A stretch of 64,000 nt of DNA, from NCBI GenBank assembly GCA_030613245.1, contig JAUWMI010000024.1, positions 1-64,000 of the forward strand, in the 5' to 3' direction. The stretch comes from Candidatus Sumerlaeota bacterium. GTDB taxonomy: Bacteria; Sumerlaeota; Sumerlaeia; MWCT01; JAUWMI01. The notes below the pieces were generated by a model. That model was given only the letters and a program-made list of their open reading frames with translations. It ran no database searches and was not told where the DNA came from. Below are positions 44,749-54,187 of the stretch, piece after piece (the first letter of the stretch is position 1; every line of letters begins with the position of its first letter). Both the position numbers and the translations under genes were made by a program.

Positions 44749-46056
44749 ATGAATGAATTTGAATCATTGAAAGAAGACTCCAGGCTCCGCCCTCTTGAGA
44801 TATTCAACGCAGCAAAGACATCCCACAAAATTATTCTCCTTCTAAGTATCGTGATTCATCTTTCATTCCTCTTCGGACTCAAAGACGGATTCTGGCGGCG
44901 ATTATTTTCCGACACGCACCACATCAGTATCGCTGCTGATACATTCTCTATCTGCGAGGCGGGCTACAGGATAAGACAAGGGTTGAACATTTATGTACGT
45001 GAAGACGGGGAGCCGACAAAGACCCCTTATTCCTCCGGGTATCGCTACCTCCCATTTACCGCTTTCCTGCTAGGCATTCCTCTGAGCCTCCTTCCTCCCT
45101 CTGAGGCCTATAAGATCTGGGTCGCCATCATCGAACTTCTCGTAGTCGTAAATATCATATTAACCCTCAGGTGGACACGCGGGAGAAAACTCCTATTGGC
45201 AGCTATGTGGCTTGCTTTCACCCCTTTCTATGTTGAGCTTTACATGGGTCAGTTCTCGTTCCTTATGAGCTCCCTGATATTCTGGACATATCTCGCGATG
45301 GATAAAAAGAAGGACATCCCGCTCGGATTTTGCTGGATCTGGTCAGTTCTCCTCAAGAGTTTTACTGTCTTTCTTTTATTCATCTGGATAAAGATGAAAA
45401 AATGGCAGCTACTATTCTGGTGCATCTTAATTATATTGCTCACCTCCGTTCCTTACTATCTGCTTTTCCCCAAAGGTTGGGACTATTTCAGATTGTTGAA
45501 CCTTGAAATTACTATCGGACTTGGTGGCCCCACATACAAAGGAATGCACAGTCTGCAGGCGTTATTATCTTTTATTGCGTTTCTCCTTCTACCCAAAGAG
45601 GTCCTGTTCCACTATCTTGGGCGGGAAATAACCTTTCAAAATGTGTTTCCACTCTTTATCATCACCGGGATTTTTGCCTTGGTCGCTTATCTCACGTTTT
45701 TGCGCAAGACCGACTCTGAAATACTCTTTACACTCTGGATCACCTTTTTCTTTGTCTGCTTCCGAGACATATGGGAGAACCAGTACGTAATGATTATTCC
45801 CCTCTTTGTCATACTCGCCGGCAAAGAAAGGCTTCCACTTGGTTATATCATACCGGCATTTATTCTCATTGCGCTTCCGAGCGCTTACGGGGTATTTCAG
45901 AAACCCGAACACTTCGCCGATATCTATGAAAAACACTGGACGTCACTCATGCGGGGAATTTACCATCTACAGAAACCATTAGGAGTCGTGATCTTACTCA
46001 TAGGACAAGTGAGAGAAGCATTTATAAGCAGCTCACCACGCTCAGGCGCAAAATAA
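44749..46056 (+). CDS. GT87-like (DUF2029) membrane mannosyltransferase
   Basis: A polytopic protein of about 435 residues with eight to ten membrane segments. Family features are the first-loop AGYRIRQGLNIYVREDG and SGYRYLPFTAFLLGIPL (GT87 has YxxPP here), YMGQFSFLMSSLIFW (the conserved GQ) and the following SVLLKSFTVFLLF. GT87 enzymes such as PimE transfer mannose from polyprenyl phosphate on the periplasmic face. The acceptor here is unknown. ATG 44749 has ataggaag upstream at a long spacing; a TTG nine bases upstream is in frame but less likely. It is preceded by a 284-bp gap with nothing recognised. Confidence 0.7.
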   Translation: MNEFESLKEDSRLRPLEIFNAAKTSHKIILLLSIVIHLSFLFGLKDGFWRRLFSDTHHISIAADTFSICEAGYRIRQGLNIYVREDGEPTKTPYSSGYRYLPFTAFLLGIPLSLLPPSEAYKIWVAIIELLVVVNIILTLRWTRGRKLLLAAMWLAFTPFYVELYMGQFSFLMSSLIFWTYLAMDKKKDIPLGFCWIWSVLLKSFTVFLLFIWIKMKKWQLLFWCILIILLTSVPYYLLFPKGWDYFRLLNLEITIGLGGPTYKGMHSLQALLSFIAFLLLPKEVLFHYLGREITFQNVFPLFIITGIFALVAYLTFLRKTDSEILFTLWITFFFVCFRDIWENQYVMIIPLFVILAGKERLPLGYIIPAFILIALPSAYGVFQKPEHFADIYEKHWTSLMRGIYHLQKPLGVVILLIGQVREAFISSSPRSGAK

Positions 46057-46226
46057 GGCGGTCATACTTCCTATCTTCCACGACAGATCACGCCATATTT
46101 CTTAATGGCCCTGGAAGTGTGCAGGTATAAGAAAAGACTTGCAGGGGTCGGAATGGAATGGGTAGATACGTCATTTCTTACACGTGCAGTATGTGCAGGA
46201 CGCCTTTTTAGGCAGGAGGTAAAGCT

Positions 46227-47396
46227 ATGGTTCGCCGATGGCTGATCAGAGTGATAGGTGGAGCGCTCCTGGTAGTAGCGCTAGTACAGTGCTCCAGAAG
46301 TGTAGCCGAAGAAAATGTGACCCCAATTAACAACCGAGAATACGCGCCAACGGTCATGAAGCTGATCCAGGAGGCGCGTTCGAACATCAAGCTGATGCTC
46401 TATCAGACACGCTTTTACGAGGAGTATCCCGACAGTGAGTCCAATCGTCTGCTTGAAGCGCTCCTGGATGCTAAGAAACGCGGAGTTTTCGTCGTGGCTG
46501 TGCTTGATCTTTCTGACTGGAACGAAGAGAACATGCGTTACAATACTGACTTCGGCAAGCGCCTCGCTGCCGGTGGGATTGAGGTGTACTTCGACAATCC
46601 TAAGGTGGTGAGCCACCAAAAAGTCATTCTGATTGACGATGCGATCAGCGTGGTCAGCTCGACGAATTGGTCGCACTATTCCATTACACAGAATGAAGAA
46701 GTGGCGGTGACCATCTGGTCACAGCGAGTGAACCAGGCTTTGACGCACTATTTTAATCAGATGATGGCGCAGGCAACACGATACCTCGCAGAGCCAAGCA
46801 TCCCCGGGTTGGCACAGGCGCGAGGCTTTTTATCGTTCCCTGCGGAACAGATCGGGATTCTGGCAAATCGTGACTACTTTCCTGCAGTCCACCGGGCGTT
46901 CCAGGCTGCGCGTAAGCGCATTGACGTTGTGCAGCTGGAGGCTATGTACTATATGGTGCGGCTTCCCTACGCAACAGAGCCGCAGAAAGTCGGCGAGTCA
47001 GCAAGCCAGACCAATGTGTTGTTACGAGATCTGGCCGAGGCAAAGGCTCGTGGGGTAGAGGTACGAGTGATTCTTGATGTTCAAGAGAACCGAGCAAACC
47101 GGAATCTGGATTTCGCCAATCGCCTGTTGGCGTATAGTGTGCCGGTTTATTTTGATAGTCCGGAAGTGCAATCTCACTGCAAGCTGATTCTGGTTGATGA
47201 TGATGTAACCATTCTCGGCTCGACGAACTGGAGCTACAATGCCCTCCAGGAAGGAAATGAAGTGTCGGTGGTCATTCGATCGCGAGCCGTGGCTAAGCAG
47301 TATCGCAACTACTTTGAGGAGATTCTAAAAACCGCATCTCCAGTGGTTGCGGGCGCAGATTTCATCACCACTCCCGGGTTGCATTCACAGAACTAA
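46227..47396 (+). CDS. exported phospholipase D-like protein (two HKD motifs)
   Basis: A 389-residue protein with an N-terminal hydrophobic segment (LIRVIGGALLVVALVQC) that could be a signal peptide or an imperfect lipobox, followed by two PLD-like halves. Each has the catalytic pattern HxKx4D: SHQKVILIDDAISVVSSTNW and SHCKLILVDDDVTILGSTNW. The fold is used by phospholipases, cardiolipin synthases and nucleases acting on phosphodiesters. A cardiolipin-synthase role is possible, but the family's two N-terminal helices are missing and export suggests a secreted hydrolase or transphosphatidylase. The ribosome-binding site caggagg is strong. A hairpin follows the stop (47412-47428). Confidence 0.8.
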   Translation: MVRRWLIRVIGGALLVVALVQCSRSVAEENVTPINNREYAPTVMKLIQEARSNIKLMLYQTRFYEEYPDSESNRLLEALLDAKKRGVFVVAVLDLSDWNEENMRYNTDFGKRLAAGGIEVYFDNPKVVSHQKVILIDDAISVVSSTNWSHYSITQNEEVAVTIWSQRVNQALTHYFNQMMAQATRYLAEPSIPGLAQARGFLSFPAEQIGILANRDYFPAVHRAFQAARKRIDVVQLEAMYYMVRLPYATEPQKVGESASQTNVLLRDLAEAKARGVEVRVILDVQENRANRNLDFANRLLAYSVPVYFDSPEVQSHCKLILVDDDVTILGSTNWSYNALQEGNEVSVVIRSRAVAKQYRNYFEEILKTASPVVAGADFITTPGLHSQN

Positions 47397-47411
47397 GAGG
47401 AGCTAGGACAG

Positions 47412-47428
47412 GGGAGCAATGTGCTCCC
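47412..47428 (+). terminator. short hairpin after PLD gene
   Basis: gggagca-atg-tgctccc, a 7-bp stem with a 3-base loop, is followed by tttga. It is a weak terminator candidate, 15 bp after the stop. Its left half plus flank (acaggggagcaatgtgc) is shared with 34907-34923. Confidence 0.45.
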
Positions 47429-47479
47429 TTTGATTACCACCCCAGTGACAGGTCGCGTTTGCACTGGAGACCTTCATCT

Positions 47480-49915
47480 ATGGAGCAATCAATGTCTTCT
47501 AATAGGCTCGCCTCGCGGGGGACAGAAGCCGTTGGCATTCAGATTGGTCTGTTTCTGATCTCTTTTGCCACCCTGGTGCTTCAGATCGGGCAGATGCGTC
47601 TGTTTGCATTCAGCTTGCAATTTCTGCTCACGCACATCGTCTTGAGCATCGCCTTGCTGGGCTTCGGAATTAGCGGAACGCTGTTCGCCACACAGACCTT
47701 GAAGGGGATACAGGGCTATCGGCTGGTGATCCTGGCCAGTTTTATTGGATTCAGCCTGAGTGTGGTAGGTGTGAACGCCTTCTTTTGCGTGGTTTCGTCT
47801 CGTGTGAACCTGATGCTAATCAGTTTTTTGCCCTGGGTGGTTTTAGCGCTCTTCGTGCTGGCCATACCATACATTTTTGCAGGGCTTGCCATTTGTGCGA
47901 TTTTTACGAAGGAATCGGAACGCATCAATCTTTGCTATTGTGTGAACCTGATCGGCTCTGCGCTGGGCTGTCTGGTGATTTTTTCTCTGCTTTCTCCAAT
48001 GGGAATGGAACGCCTCTTACTTTTCGTTGCGGTCGTGGGATGTGTGGCTGGTGGAGTCTATGCGCTTAGTTTTTCCCGTCTCATTGCAGCCGGGTGCACC
48101 CTGCTGGCGGTTATGGGTGTCCTGCTTCTTCCTCAAAGTGCGGCAATCTTCCCATTTCAGGCGGATAATAATGACCAGTATGCTGGGATTAAGAAGGGAT
48201 TACAGGCGAAAGGCGATTTTCATGAGACGCATGAGTTCTCAGTTTGGGATCCTGCAGGCAAGATAGACATCTTTTCCTTTCGCGGAGGAGTGTTTCATTT
48301 TCCCGAGCGCGTTGAAGCGAAGTGGTTTTGTCAAGATAGCGGAGCGGGTTCGATCTTGTATAATTTTGGGCCGGACTATAAGAAGGGGCGCCAGTTCTTT
48401 AAGCACACAGTCTATGGACTGCCGTACCTGTTGCTTGACAAGCCAAAAGTGCTGGTGGTCGGCCTGGGTGGGGGGATAGACGTCCAGACGGCGCTCTACT
48501 ACGATGCGCGCGAGGTGACGGGAGTTGAAATCAACAAAGCAGCCATTGAGGCCATTGAAGGGCCGTTTGCCGAGTTCGTGGGCGATCCCTATGGGAAGCC
48601 GAATGTGAATATCGTCCACACGGATGGGCGTACCTTTGCCTGGAAAACTGAAGAGCGCTACGATCTGATCCAGATGACCGGAGCAGATACTAAGACCTTC
48701 TGGACATCGAATTCCCTGGCCCTGACGATCAATTATCTCTACACCGTTGAGGCGTTTAAGGATTATCTGCGACATTTAACCCCTGGCGGCATATTGTCAA
48801 TAAGCCGGTTTGGCCTGGACCTGATGCGCCTGTCCAGCATTGCTGAGGAGGCGATGCGTCAGCTCGGCATCGCCCATCCCGAACGCCACGTCATGATTGT
48901 TTTTCAGGGCATCTGGGGGAATATCCTAATCAAGACCACTCCATTTACGTCAGAAGAGATTCAGCGCATGCAGGTGCATATTGATGGCCATAATGCCGAT
49001 CCGACGAAGTGGATTAACATCCCCTGGTACGATTACATCGGATTTTCGCTGGAGAAGCCGTTTGAGTTTACTTATTTTCCCGGAACTGATCAGCAGAACT
49101 CGTATGCGGATTTCTTCAGTGCCGTTGCCGCGCATCGTGAGGATGACTTCCTGGCACGCCAGCATAATCGGCTGACGCCCACAACCGACGACAATCCGTT
49201 CTTTTTCATGCAGGCGTGGTGGAGACATCTATTGATGCCGGGTACTCTTTATCTGAAAATCTATCTCGGATTTATTCTCTCCGTTTTGTTCTTTTCCTTT
49301 ATCTTCATCTTCCTGCCATTGTTCGTCTCAATCCGCCCTGGCGGACGACTCGGGAGCTGGGTGAATTTTCTGGTCTACTTTTTCGCTATTGGCGTGGGCT
49401 TTATGTTTACAGAGATTGGCCTGATGCAGAAGTTGGGGATTTTTCTCGGAAATCCAAGCTACGCTGTTTCAATTACGCTCTTCGCGCTGCTCTTCTTTTC
49501 TGGGCTGGGGAGCATGACAGCGCAGGGTCTATTTCCACGCAACAAAGCCCGGTTGATTATATTCAGTATCGGAGGGTACGCGCTTTACCTTGCGCTTTGG
49601 CTTCTTGGCCATGGTGCACTGCTCAGGGCCTTTATTCCCAGCGGGATCGAGGTAAGGGCGCTGGTAGTGATTCTGAGTCTCGCGCCGCTGGGATTTTGTA
49701 TGGGGATGCCATTTCCCTCAGGGCTGGCTTTGGCGCGCAAGTGCGACCTCCACCTGGTCCCATGGGCCTTCGGTGTCAATGGGTTTGCATCAGTGTTTGG
49801 GTCGCTCTCATTCGTCCTGCTGGTGATTGGATTAGGATTTACGATTTCGCTACTGATCGGGATGGGGGTATATCTCATTGCCCTACTGTCAATAGCGCTA
49901 CTCCGTGAGCAATAG
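47480..49915 (+). CDS. membrane-embedded spermidine synthase-like protein
   Basis: About 811 residues. Residues 15-210 hold six to seven membrane segments (GFGISGTLFATQ, WVVLALFVLAIPYIFAGLAIC). A cytosolic or periplasmic domain of the polyamine aminopropyltransferase fold follows (VLVVGLGGGIDVQTALYYDA, VTGVEINKAAIEAI, HTDGRTFAW, DLIQMTGADTKTFW), then at least seven further helices (YFFAIGVGFMFTEIGLMQKL). The aminopropyl-binding Asp/Tyr residues of true spermidine synthases are not all evident, so the substrate is unknown. Such fused proteins occur in many environmental bacteria. ATG 47480 and ATG 47492 are both possible starts. Confidence 0.75.
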   Translation: MEQSMSSNRLASRGTEAVGIQIGLFLISFATLVLQIGQMRLFAFSLQFLLTHIVLSIALLGFGISGTLFATQTLKGIQGYRLVILASFIGFSLSVVGVNAFFCVVSSRVNLMLISFLPWVVLALFVLAIPYIFAGLAICAIFTKESERINLCYCVNLIGSALGCLVIFSLLSPMGMERLLLFVAVVGCVAGGVYALSFSRLIAAGCTLLAVMGVLLLPQSAAIFPFQADNNDQYAGIKKGLQAKGDFHETHEFSVWDPAGKIDIFSFRGGVFHFPERVEAKWFCQDSGAGSILYNFGPDYKKGRQFFKHTVYGLPYLLLDKPKVLVVGLGGGIDVQTALYYDAREVTGVEINKAAIEAIEGPFAEFVGDPYGKPNVNIVHTDGRTFAWKTEERYDLIQMTGADTKTFWTSNSLALTINYLYTVEAFKDYLRHLTPGGILSISRFGLDLMRLSSIAEEAMRQLGIAHPERHVMIVFQGIWGNILIKTTPFTSEEIQRMQVHIDGHNADPTKWINIPWYDYIGFSLEKPFEFTYFPGTDQQNSYADFFSAVAAHREDDFLARQHNRLTPTTDDNPFFFMQAWWRHLLMPGTLYLKIYLGFILSVLFFSFIFIFLPLFVSIRPGGRLGSWVNFLVYFFAIGVGFMFTEIGLMQKLGIFLGNPSYAVSITLFALLFFSGLGSMTAQGLFPRNKARLIIFSIGGYALYLALWLLGHGALLRAFIPSGIEVRALVVILSLAPLGFCMGMPFPSGLALARKCDLHLVPWAFGVNGFASVFGSLSFVLLVIGLGFTISLLIGMGVYLIALLSIALLREQ

Positions 49916-50173
49916 GGTTCATGGCATCCAGAATTTGCCCTCTTTCTGGCTTCCCCCACAGAGCTCACGCCGGGGAAGTTTCTCTTGACAGAAGAGTCGC
50001 AACAGGAGTTACTGTTCCCACTGTAAATGCCTATGATTGGTGGGATTAAAGGGATTTTTCTCTTTTGCATTCTCTAAGTTTTCTTGACAATGTGGATGAT
50101 GTGGAATATGAAATACGGAGATGCTAAGGAGCATCAGTTCTCCGTGACTTGGCAAGTGTGAGGAGATGAGTGC

Positions 50174-51109
50174 GTGGCCCGAACTCTGGTTACAGGCGGT
50201 GCAGGGTTTCTAGGATCGCACCTGTGCGATTTTCTTCTTGAGCAAGGTCATACTGTGATCTGTATGGATAATTTGTCAACCGGGAGCATTGAGAACATTG
50301 ATCACATTCGGAGCGAAGAGTTCAGTTTTATCAAGCACGACGTGACAGAATATATTTACGTTCAGGGCAAGCTGGACTATATTCTGCATTTTGCATCGCC
50401 GGCGAGTCCATGCGATTATATGGAGATGCCGATTCAGACTCTGAAGGTCGGTTCTTTGGGGACGCACAAGGCACTGGGGCTTGCCAAGGAGAAGAATGCG
50501 GTTTTTCTGCTCGCATCTACATCGGAGGTGTACGGGGATCCGCTGGTCCATCCGCAGCGGGAGGATTACTGGGGAAACGTAAATCCGATCGGGCCACGGG
50601 GCGTGTACGATGAAGCCAAGCGATTTGCCGAGGCGATGACAATGGCCTATCATCGCTACCATGGTGTAAGAACGCGGATAGTGCGCATCTTTAATACCTA
50701 TGGGCCACGAATGCGCCTTCATGATGGGCGCGTTGTGCCCACTCTTATTTACCAGGCCCTGACTAATCAGCCTCTCACTGTCTACGGCGATGGATCTCAG
50801 ACACGTAGTTTCTGCTATGTCTCGGACCTTATTAGGGGGATTTGCCAACTTTTAGTCTCTGATATCACTGATCCAGTGAATCTGGGGAATAATCATGAGA
50901 TGAACATTCTGGAATTTGCGCAACATGTCCGGCGACTGAGCGGGACATCGAGTGAGATTGTTTTTAAAGAGCTGCCGGTGGATGACCCGAAAACGCGCCA
51001 GCCTGATATCACCAGAGCGCGAGAATGCTTGCACTGGGAGCCGCAAGTTTCATTTGAAGAAGGCCTGCACAAGACCATTGAATGGTTTTCCACACGTGTC
51101 TTACGATAA
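50174..51109 (+). CDS. uxs: UDP-glucuronate decarboxylase (UDP-xylose synthase)
   Basis: A 311-residue SDR that oxidises and decarboxylates UDP-glucuronate to UDP-xylose. Diagnostic features are [28 protein letters not shown], the [21 protein letters not shown] substrate segment, [15 protein letters not shown], and [11 protein letters not shown] with the catalytic YxxxK, then [13 protein letters not shown] and [14 protein letters not shown]. The gene is closely followed by UDP-glucose dehydrogenase, which makes its substrate, so the pair supplies UDP-xylose or UDP-glucuronate to glycan synthesis. The start is GTG at 50174 with an upstream gaggag ribosome-binding site. Confidence 0.92.
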   Translation: MARTLVTGGAGFLGSHLCDFLLEQGHTVICMDNLSTGSIENIDHIRSEEFSFIKHDVTEYIYVQGKLDYILHFASPASPCDYMEMPIQTLKVGSLGTHKALGLAKEKNAVFLLASTSEVYGDPLVHPQREDYWGNVNPIGPRGVYDEAKRFAEAMTMAYHRYHGVRTRIVRIFNTYGPRMRLHDGRVVPTLIYQALTNQPLTVYGDGSQTRSFCYVSDLIRGICQLLVSDITDPVNLGNNHEMNILEFAQHVRRLSGTSSEIVFKELPVDDPKTRQPDITRARECLHWEPQVSFEEGLHKTIEWFSTRVLR

Positions 51110-51209
51110 AGCAGGCATCCCGAGCGAACCTCTTTACCGATTTTCCCTCAGTCAAGATGCCGGATGGCAAAGGGTGCTCGGGACGACGCAATGAGGAAGG
51201 AGTGGATGA

Positions 51210-52505
51210 ATGAATGTCTGCGTAATCGGGACTGGCTACGTAGGGCTGGTCACTGGCGCGGTGTTTGCCGACCTTGGGAATGATGTGATCTGCGTTGACA
51301 ATGATAAAGAGAAAATTACCAGGTTAAAAAAGGGTGTGATGCCTATTTACGAGCCCGGCCTGGAGGAAATGGTACAGCGCAATGTAAGCGATAACCGCCT
51401 GAGATTCACCACAGACATTGCCGAGGCCGTGAAAAAGAGCGAGGTAATTTTTATTGCTGTTGGCACGCCACCCAAGGAGAATGGCGAGACGGACCTCTCA
51501 TATATAGAGGCAGTGGCCAAGGAAATCGCACGAAGCATTGATCGGTATAAGATTATTGTGAATAAGAGTACCGTGCCAGTGGGAACCGGAGATTTTGTGC
51601 GAAACATTATTCAGACGAACAAGCAGCGTGACGTAGACTTTGACGTAGTGTCGAACCCGGAGTTTTTACGAGAAGGCTCGGCGATTTCAGATTCCTTGTA
51701 TCCCGAACGGATTGTCATCGGTGCGCCCAATCAGAACGTGGCTATGGCTCTACTGGAGCTCTATGCGCCACTGGAACGACCGATGTTGATTACTGACGTC
51801 GAGAGTGCTGAGATGATCAAGTATGCCTCGAACGCATTTCTGGCGATGAAAATTTCATTTGTTAATTTCATTGCAGACATCTGCGAGAAGGCTGGAGCGG
51901 ATATTACCCAGGTCGTTAAAGGGATGGGATACGACTCGCGGATTGGATCGGCGTTTCTCCAGGCGGGGCTTGGCTTCGGCGGATCGTGCTTTCCCAAAGA
52001 TACGCTAAGCCTGATCCAAACGGGGCGTAAGTTTCATGAACCCCCTGCCTTACTTGAAGCTGTAATTGCGATCAATGAAGCACGGATTTCTGGCTTTGTT
52101 CGCCGGATTGAGAAACGGCTCAATCCGCTCTCAGGCAAGGTGATCGGTATTCTGGGCCTCGCGTTCAAACCCAATACCGATGATATGCGCGATGCGAAAA
52201 GTCTGGAGATTATCGCTTTGCTCCGAAACAAGGGTGTGACACTTAAGGTGTATGACCCTATTGCCATGGATAACGCCAAGAGCCTGTTGGGAGATGCAGT
52301 CGCCTATTGCAGGAATGCCTACGAGACTGCACACGGTGCTGATGCAGTCGTGGTGGTGACCGACTGGAACGAGTTCAAGCTCCTCAACCTTGACAAGCTT
52401 AAGCAGGAGATGAAACAGCCGATCATCTTTGATGGTCGGAACATTTACTCGCCCGAACGAATGAAGAAGATGGGGTTTGAGTATATCAGCATAGGGAGGA
52501 GGTAG
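51210..52505 (+). CDS. ugd: UDP-glucose 6-dehydrogenase
   Basis: A 431-residue enzyme converting UDP-glucose to UDP-glucuronate with two NAD. It shows GTGYVGLVTGAVFADLGN at the N-terminus, VGTPPKENGETDLSYI, NPEFLREGSAISDSLYPERI and the active-site cysteine in GLGFGGSCFPKDTLSLI, then the C-terminal GLAFKPNTDDMRDAKSLEII. It lies 100 bp after the UDP-glucuronate decarboxylase and feeds it. The ATG 51210 is preceded by gaaggag. The next gene, pilT, starts 5 bp after the stop. Confidence 0.95.
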   Translation: MNVCVIGTGYVGLVTGAVFADLGNDVICVDNDKEKITRLKKGVMPIYEPGLEEMVQRNVSDNRLRFTTDIAEAVKKSEVIFIAVGTPPKENGETDLSYIEAVAKEIARSIDRYKIIVNKSTVPVGTGDFVRNIIQTNKQRDVDFDVVSNPEFLREGSAISDSLYPERIVIGAPNQNVAMALLELYAPLERPMLITDVESAEMIKYASNAFLAMKISFVNFIADICEKAGADITQVVKGMGYDSRIGSAFLQAGLGFGGSCFPKDTLSLIQTGRKFHEPPALLEAVIAINEARISGFVRRIEKRLNPLSGKVIGILGLAFKPNTDDMRDAKSLEIIALLRNKGVTLKVYDPIAMDNAKSLLGDAVAYCRNAYETAHGADAVVVVTDWNEFKLLNLDKLKQEMKQPIIFDGRNIYSPERMKKMGFEYISIGRR

Positions 52506-52510
52506 GGATT

Positions 52511-53623
52511 GTGGAGATAAAACTGGAATCCTTGTTGCAAGAGATGGTAGATCGTTCGGCATCAGACCTGTTCTTAAAAGCCGGATCGGCCCCATATCTG
52601 CGGATTGATGGCGCAATCGTTCCTATAGACTCAGCAGATCTTACGGTGGAGGATACGCATAAGGTGGCTTATGAGTTGATGAACGAAGCGCAGGTGCGCC
52701 ATTTTGAACAGTCCCCTGAGATGGATCTGGCGATGGGCATCCGTGGCGTAGGTCGCTTTCGGGTGAATGTCTTCCGGCAGCGCGGGTCGACCGGACTGGT
52801 GTTTCGATACATTACCCGGCCGAATTTTGATTTCGAGGAATTGAACCTGCCACCGGCGGTCAAAACCCTGGCGGAAAAGCAGCGTGGAATGGTGCTGGTG
52901 ACGGGCACCACTGGCAGTGGCAAGTCAACCACGCTTGCCGCGATGATTAATCATATTAATAAGATTCGTAGGGCGCACATCATGACGATTGAGGATCCTA
53001 TCGAGTTCCTGCACCGCGACAATATATCTATCATTAGCCAGCGCGAAGTAGGGTTTGATACGAAGACTTTCTCCGACGCCCTCAAGCATGTGCTGCGGCA
53101 AAGTCCGGACGTGATTTTGATCGGTGAGATGCGCGACCTGGAGACGATCTCCACGGCTATCAGTGCGTCAGAAACCGGACACCTGGTGCTGAGCACACTC
53201 CATACTACTGATGCGGTGCAGACCGTGGAGCGGATTATCAACTATTTCCCCGCCTATCTGCATCAGCAGATCCGCATGGAGCTCGCGCTCTGCTTGAATG
53301 GAGTGATTTCCATGCGCTTGCTGCCCCATGCCTCGGGCACAGGACGTATACCTGCGGTGGAGGTGATGATTGCCACCCCCACAGTTAAAAAGATCCTCTA
53401 CGAAGGCAAAACCCTCGAGCTCTCTCAGCATATTGAGGCTGGTGGCCACGTGGGTATGCAGAGCTTCAACCAGTCGCTGCTAAGTCTCTACAAGCGTAAG
53501 ATGATTAAAATGGAAGACGCGCTGGCCTACGCTACCAGTCCCGACGAATTTCGGCTCATGGCCGAAGGGATCACCTCCGGCGTGCGCGCAAAAGAGTATG
53601 GCAGCGGATTGCACCTTGAATGA
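52511..53623 (+). CDS. pilT: type IV pilus retraction ATPase PilT
   Basis: A 370-residue hexameric ATPase for pilus retraction. Walker A GTTGSGKSTTLAAMI (about residues 135-149), the Asp box MTIEDPIEFLH, Walker B VILIGEMRDLETI and the His box STLHTTDAVQTVERI are all present, and the N-terminal RSASDLFLKAGSAPYLRIDG is typical. GTG 52511 follows a ggaggagg ribosome-binding site in the end of ugd. No PilB, PilC, pilin or PilQ gene is in the window, so the machinery is encoded elsewhere; PilU-like use cannot be excluded. Linked to nucleotide-sugar genes by the 5-bp spacing. Confidence 0.93.
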   Translation: MEIKLESLLQEMVDRSASDLFLKAGSAPYLRIDGAIVPIDSADLTVEDTHKVAYELMNEAQVRHFEQSPEMDLAMGIRGVGRFRVNVFRQRGSTGLVFRYITRPNFDFEELNLPPAVKTLAEKQRGMVLVTGTTGSGKSTTLAAMINHINKIRRAHIMTIEDPIEFLHRDNISIISQREVGFDTKTFSDALKHVLRQSPDVILIGEMRDLETISTAISASETGHLVLSTLHTTDAVQTVERIINYFPAYLHQQIRMELALCLNGVISMRLLPHASGTGRIPAVEVMIATPTVKKILYEGKTLELSQHIEAGGHVGMQSFNQSLLSLYKRKMIKMEDALAYATSPDEFRLMAEGITSGVRAKEYGSGLHLE

Positions 53624-54187
53624 CGTGGACTCTGGAACACTTTCCTTCTGATCCACACCGGGTGAGGAATCTACCAACGCGAGCAGGACAAAAGGAGCTT
53701 CTGATTTGCAGGAGATCTGAGAGAGGCTCTTACAATAAAATTTAATGCGCCTAAGGCGCATTAACCACAACGATACAACGTACACCATGGGAGTAGGGGC
53801 GACCCGGCGGGTCGCCCTTACTTTTTAAATTAAGGCGCATATACGTCGTGCCGTCGTGGTTTGATATTTCTTTTTGTTGTGCGCTCCAAGTCGTTATGCT
53901 TGTGACCAGATCATTGCTGCGAGCGAGACCAGCGAGAAAGCATTTCAATGTTTATCCGGCATGGGATACAAGAAGGGCCTCAGAGAATTTACGCATACAG
54001 CGAAGAGCGAGCAAAACAGGTACAATTATTGCTAAAGCTGAACAATATCCCCCGATTTCTTGGAATTTGTTTGACATTTCTGCCGGGATGCTAAAGAAAT
54101 ATGTAAAAAGGATGGATGAGAAGTTACGTCATTTTTTTCGTACGCCTCAGACAACACCCGTTTTTCCCAAGCTCGCAGGGAGCAACC
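53624..54187. other. 564-bp intergenic region with folded element
   Basis: Contains the inverted-repeat element at 53742-53861. The remaining sequence before the Lon-domain gene has a 72-bp in-frame extension (54116-54187) that I treat as leader, not coding. Confidence 0.5.
53742..53861. mobile_element. MITE/BIME-like inverted-repeat element
   Basis: Three nested foldbacks are present. ttaatgcgcct (53742-53752) pairs with aggcgcattaa (53754-53764) around one base. gggcgacccg (53797-53806) pairs with cgggtcgccc (53808-53817). Around these, aaccacaacgatacaacgta (from 53763) is complementary, with a few substitutions, to tacgtcgtgccgtcgtggtt (53842-53861). The whole segment can fold into one long hairpin with a GC-rich tip. 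Compensating A/G exchanges in the arms suggest the hairpin is maintained. No coding capacity; it looks like a small non-autonomous element. Confidence 0.7.
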
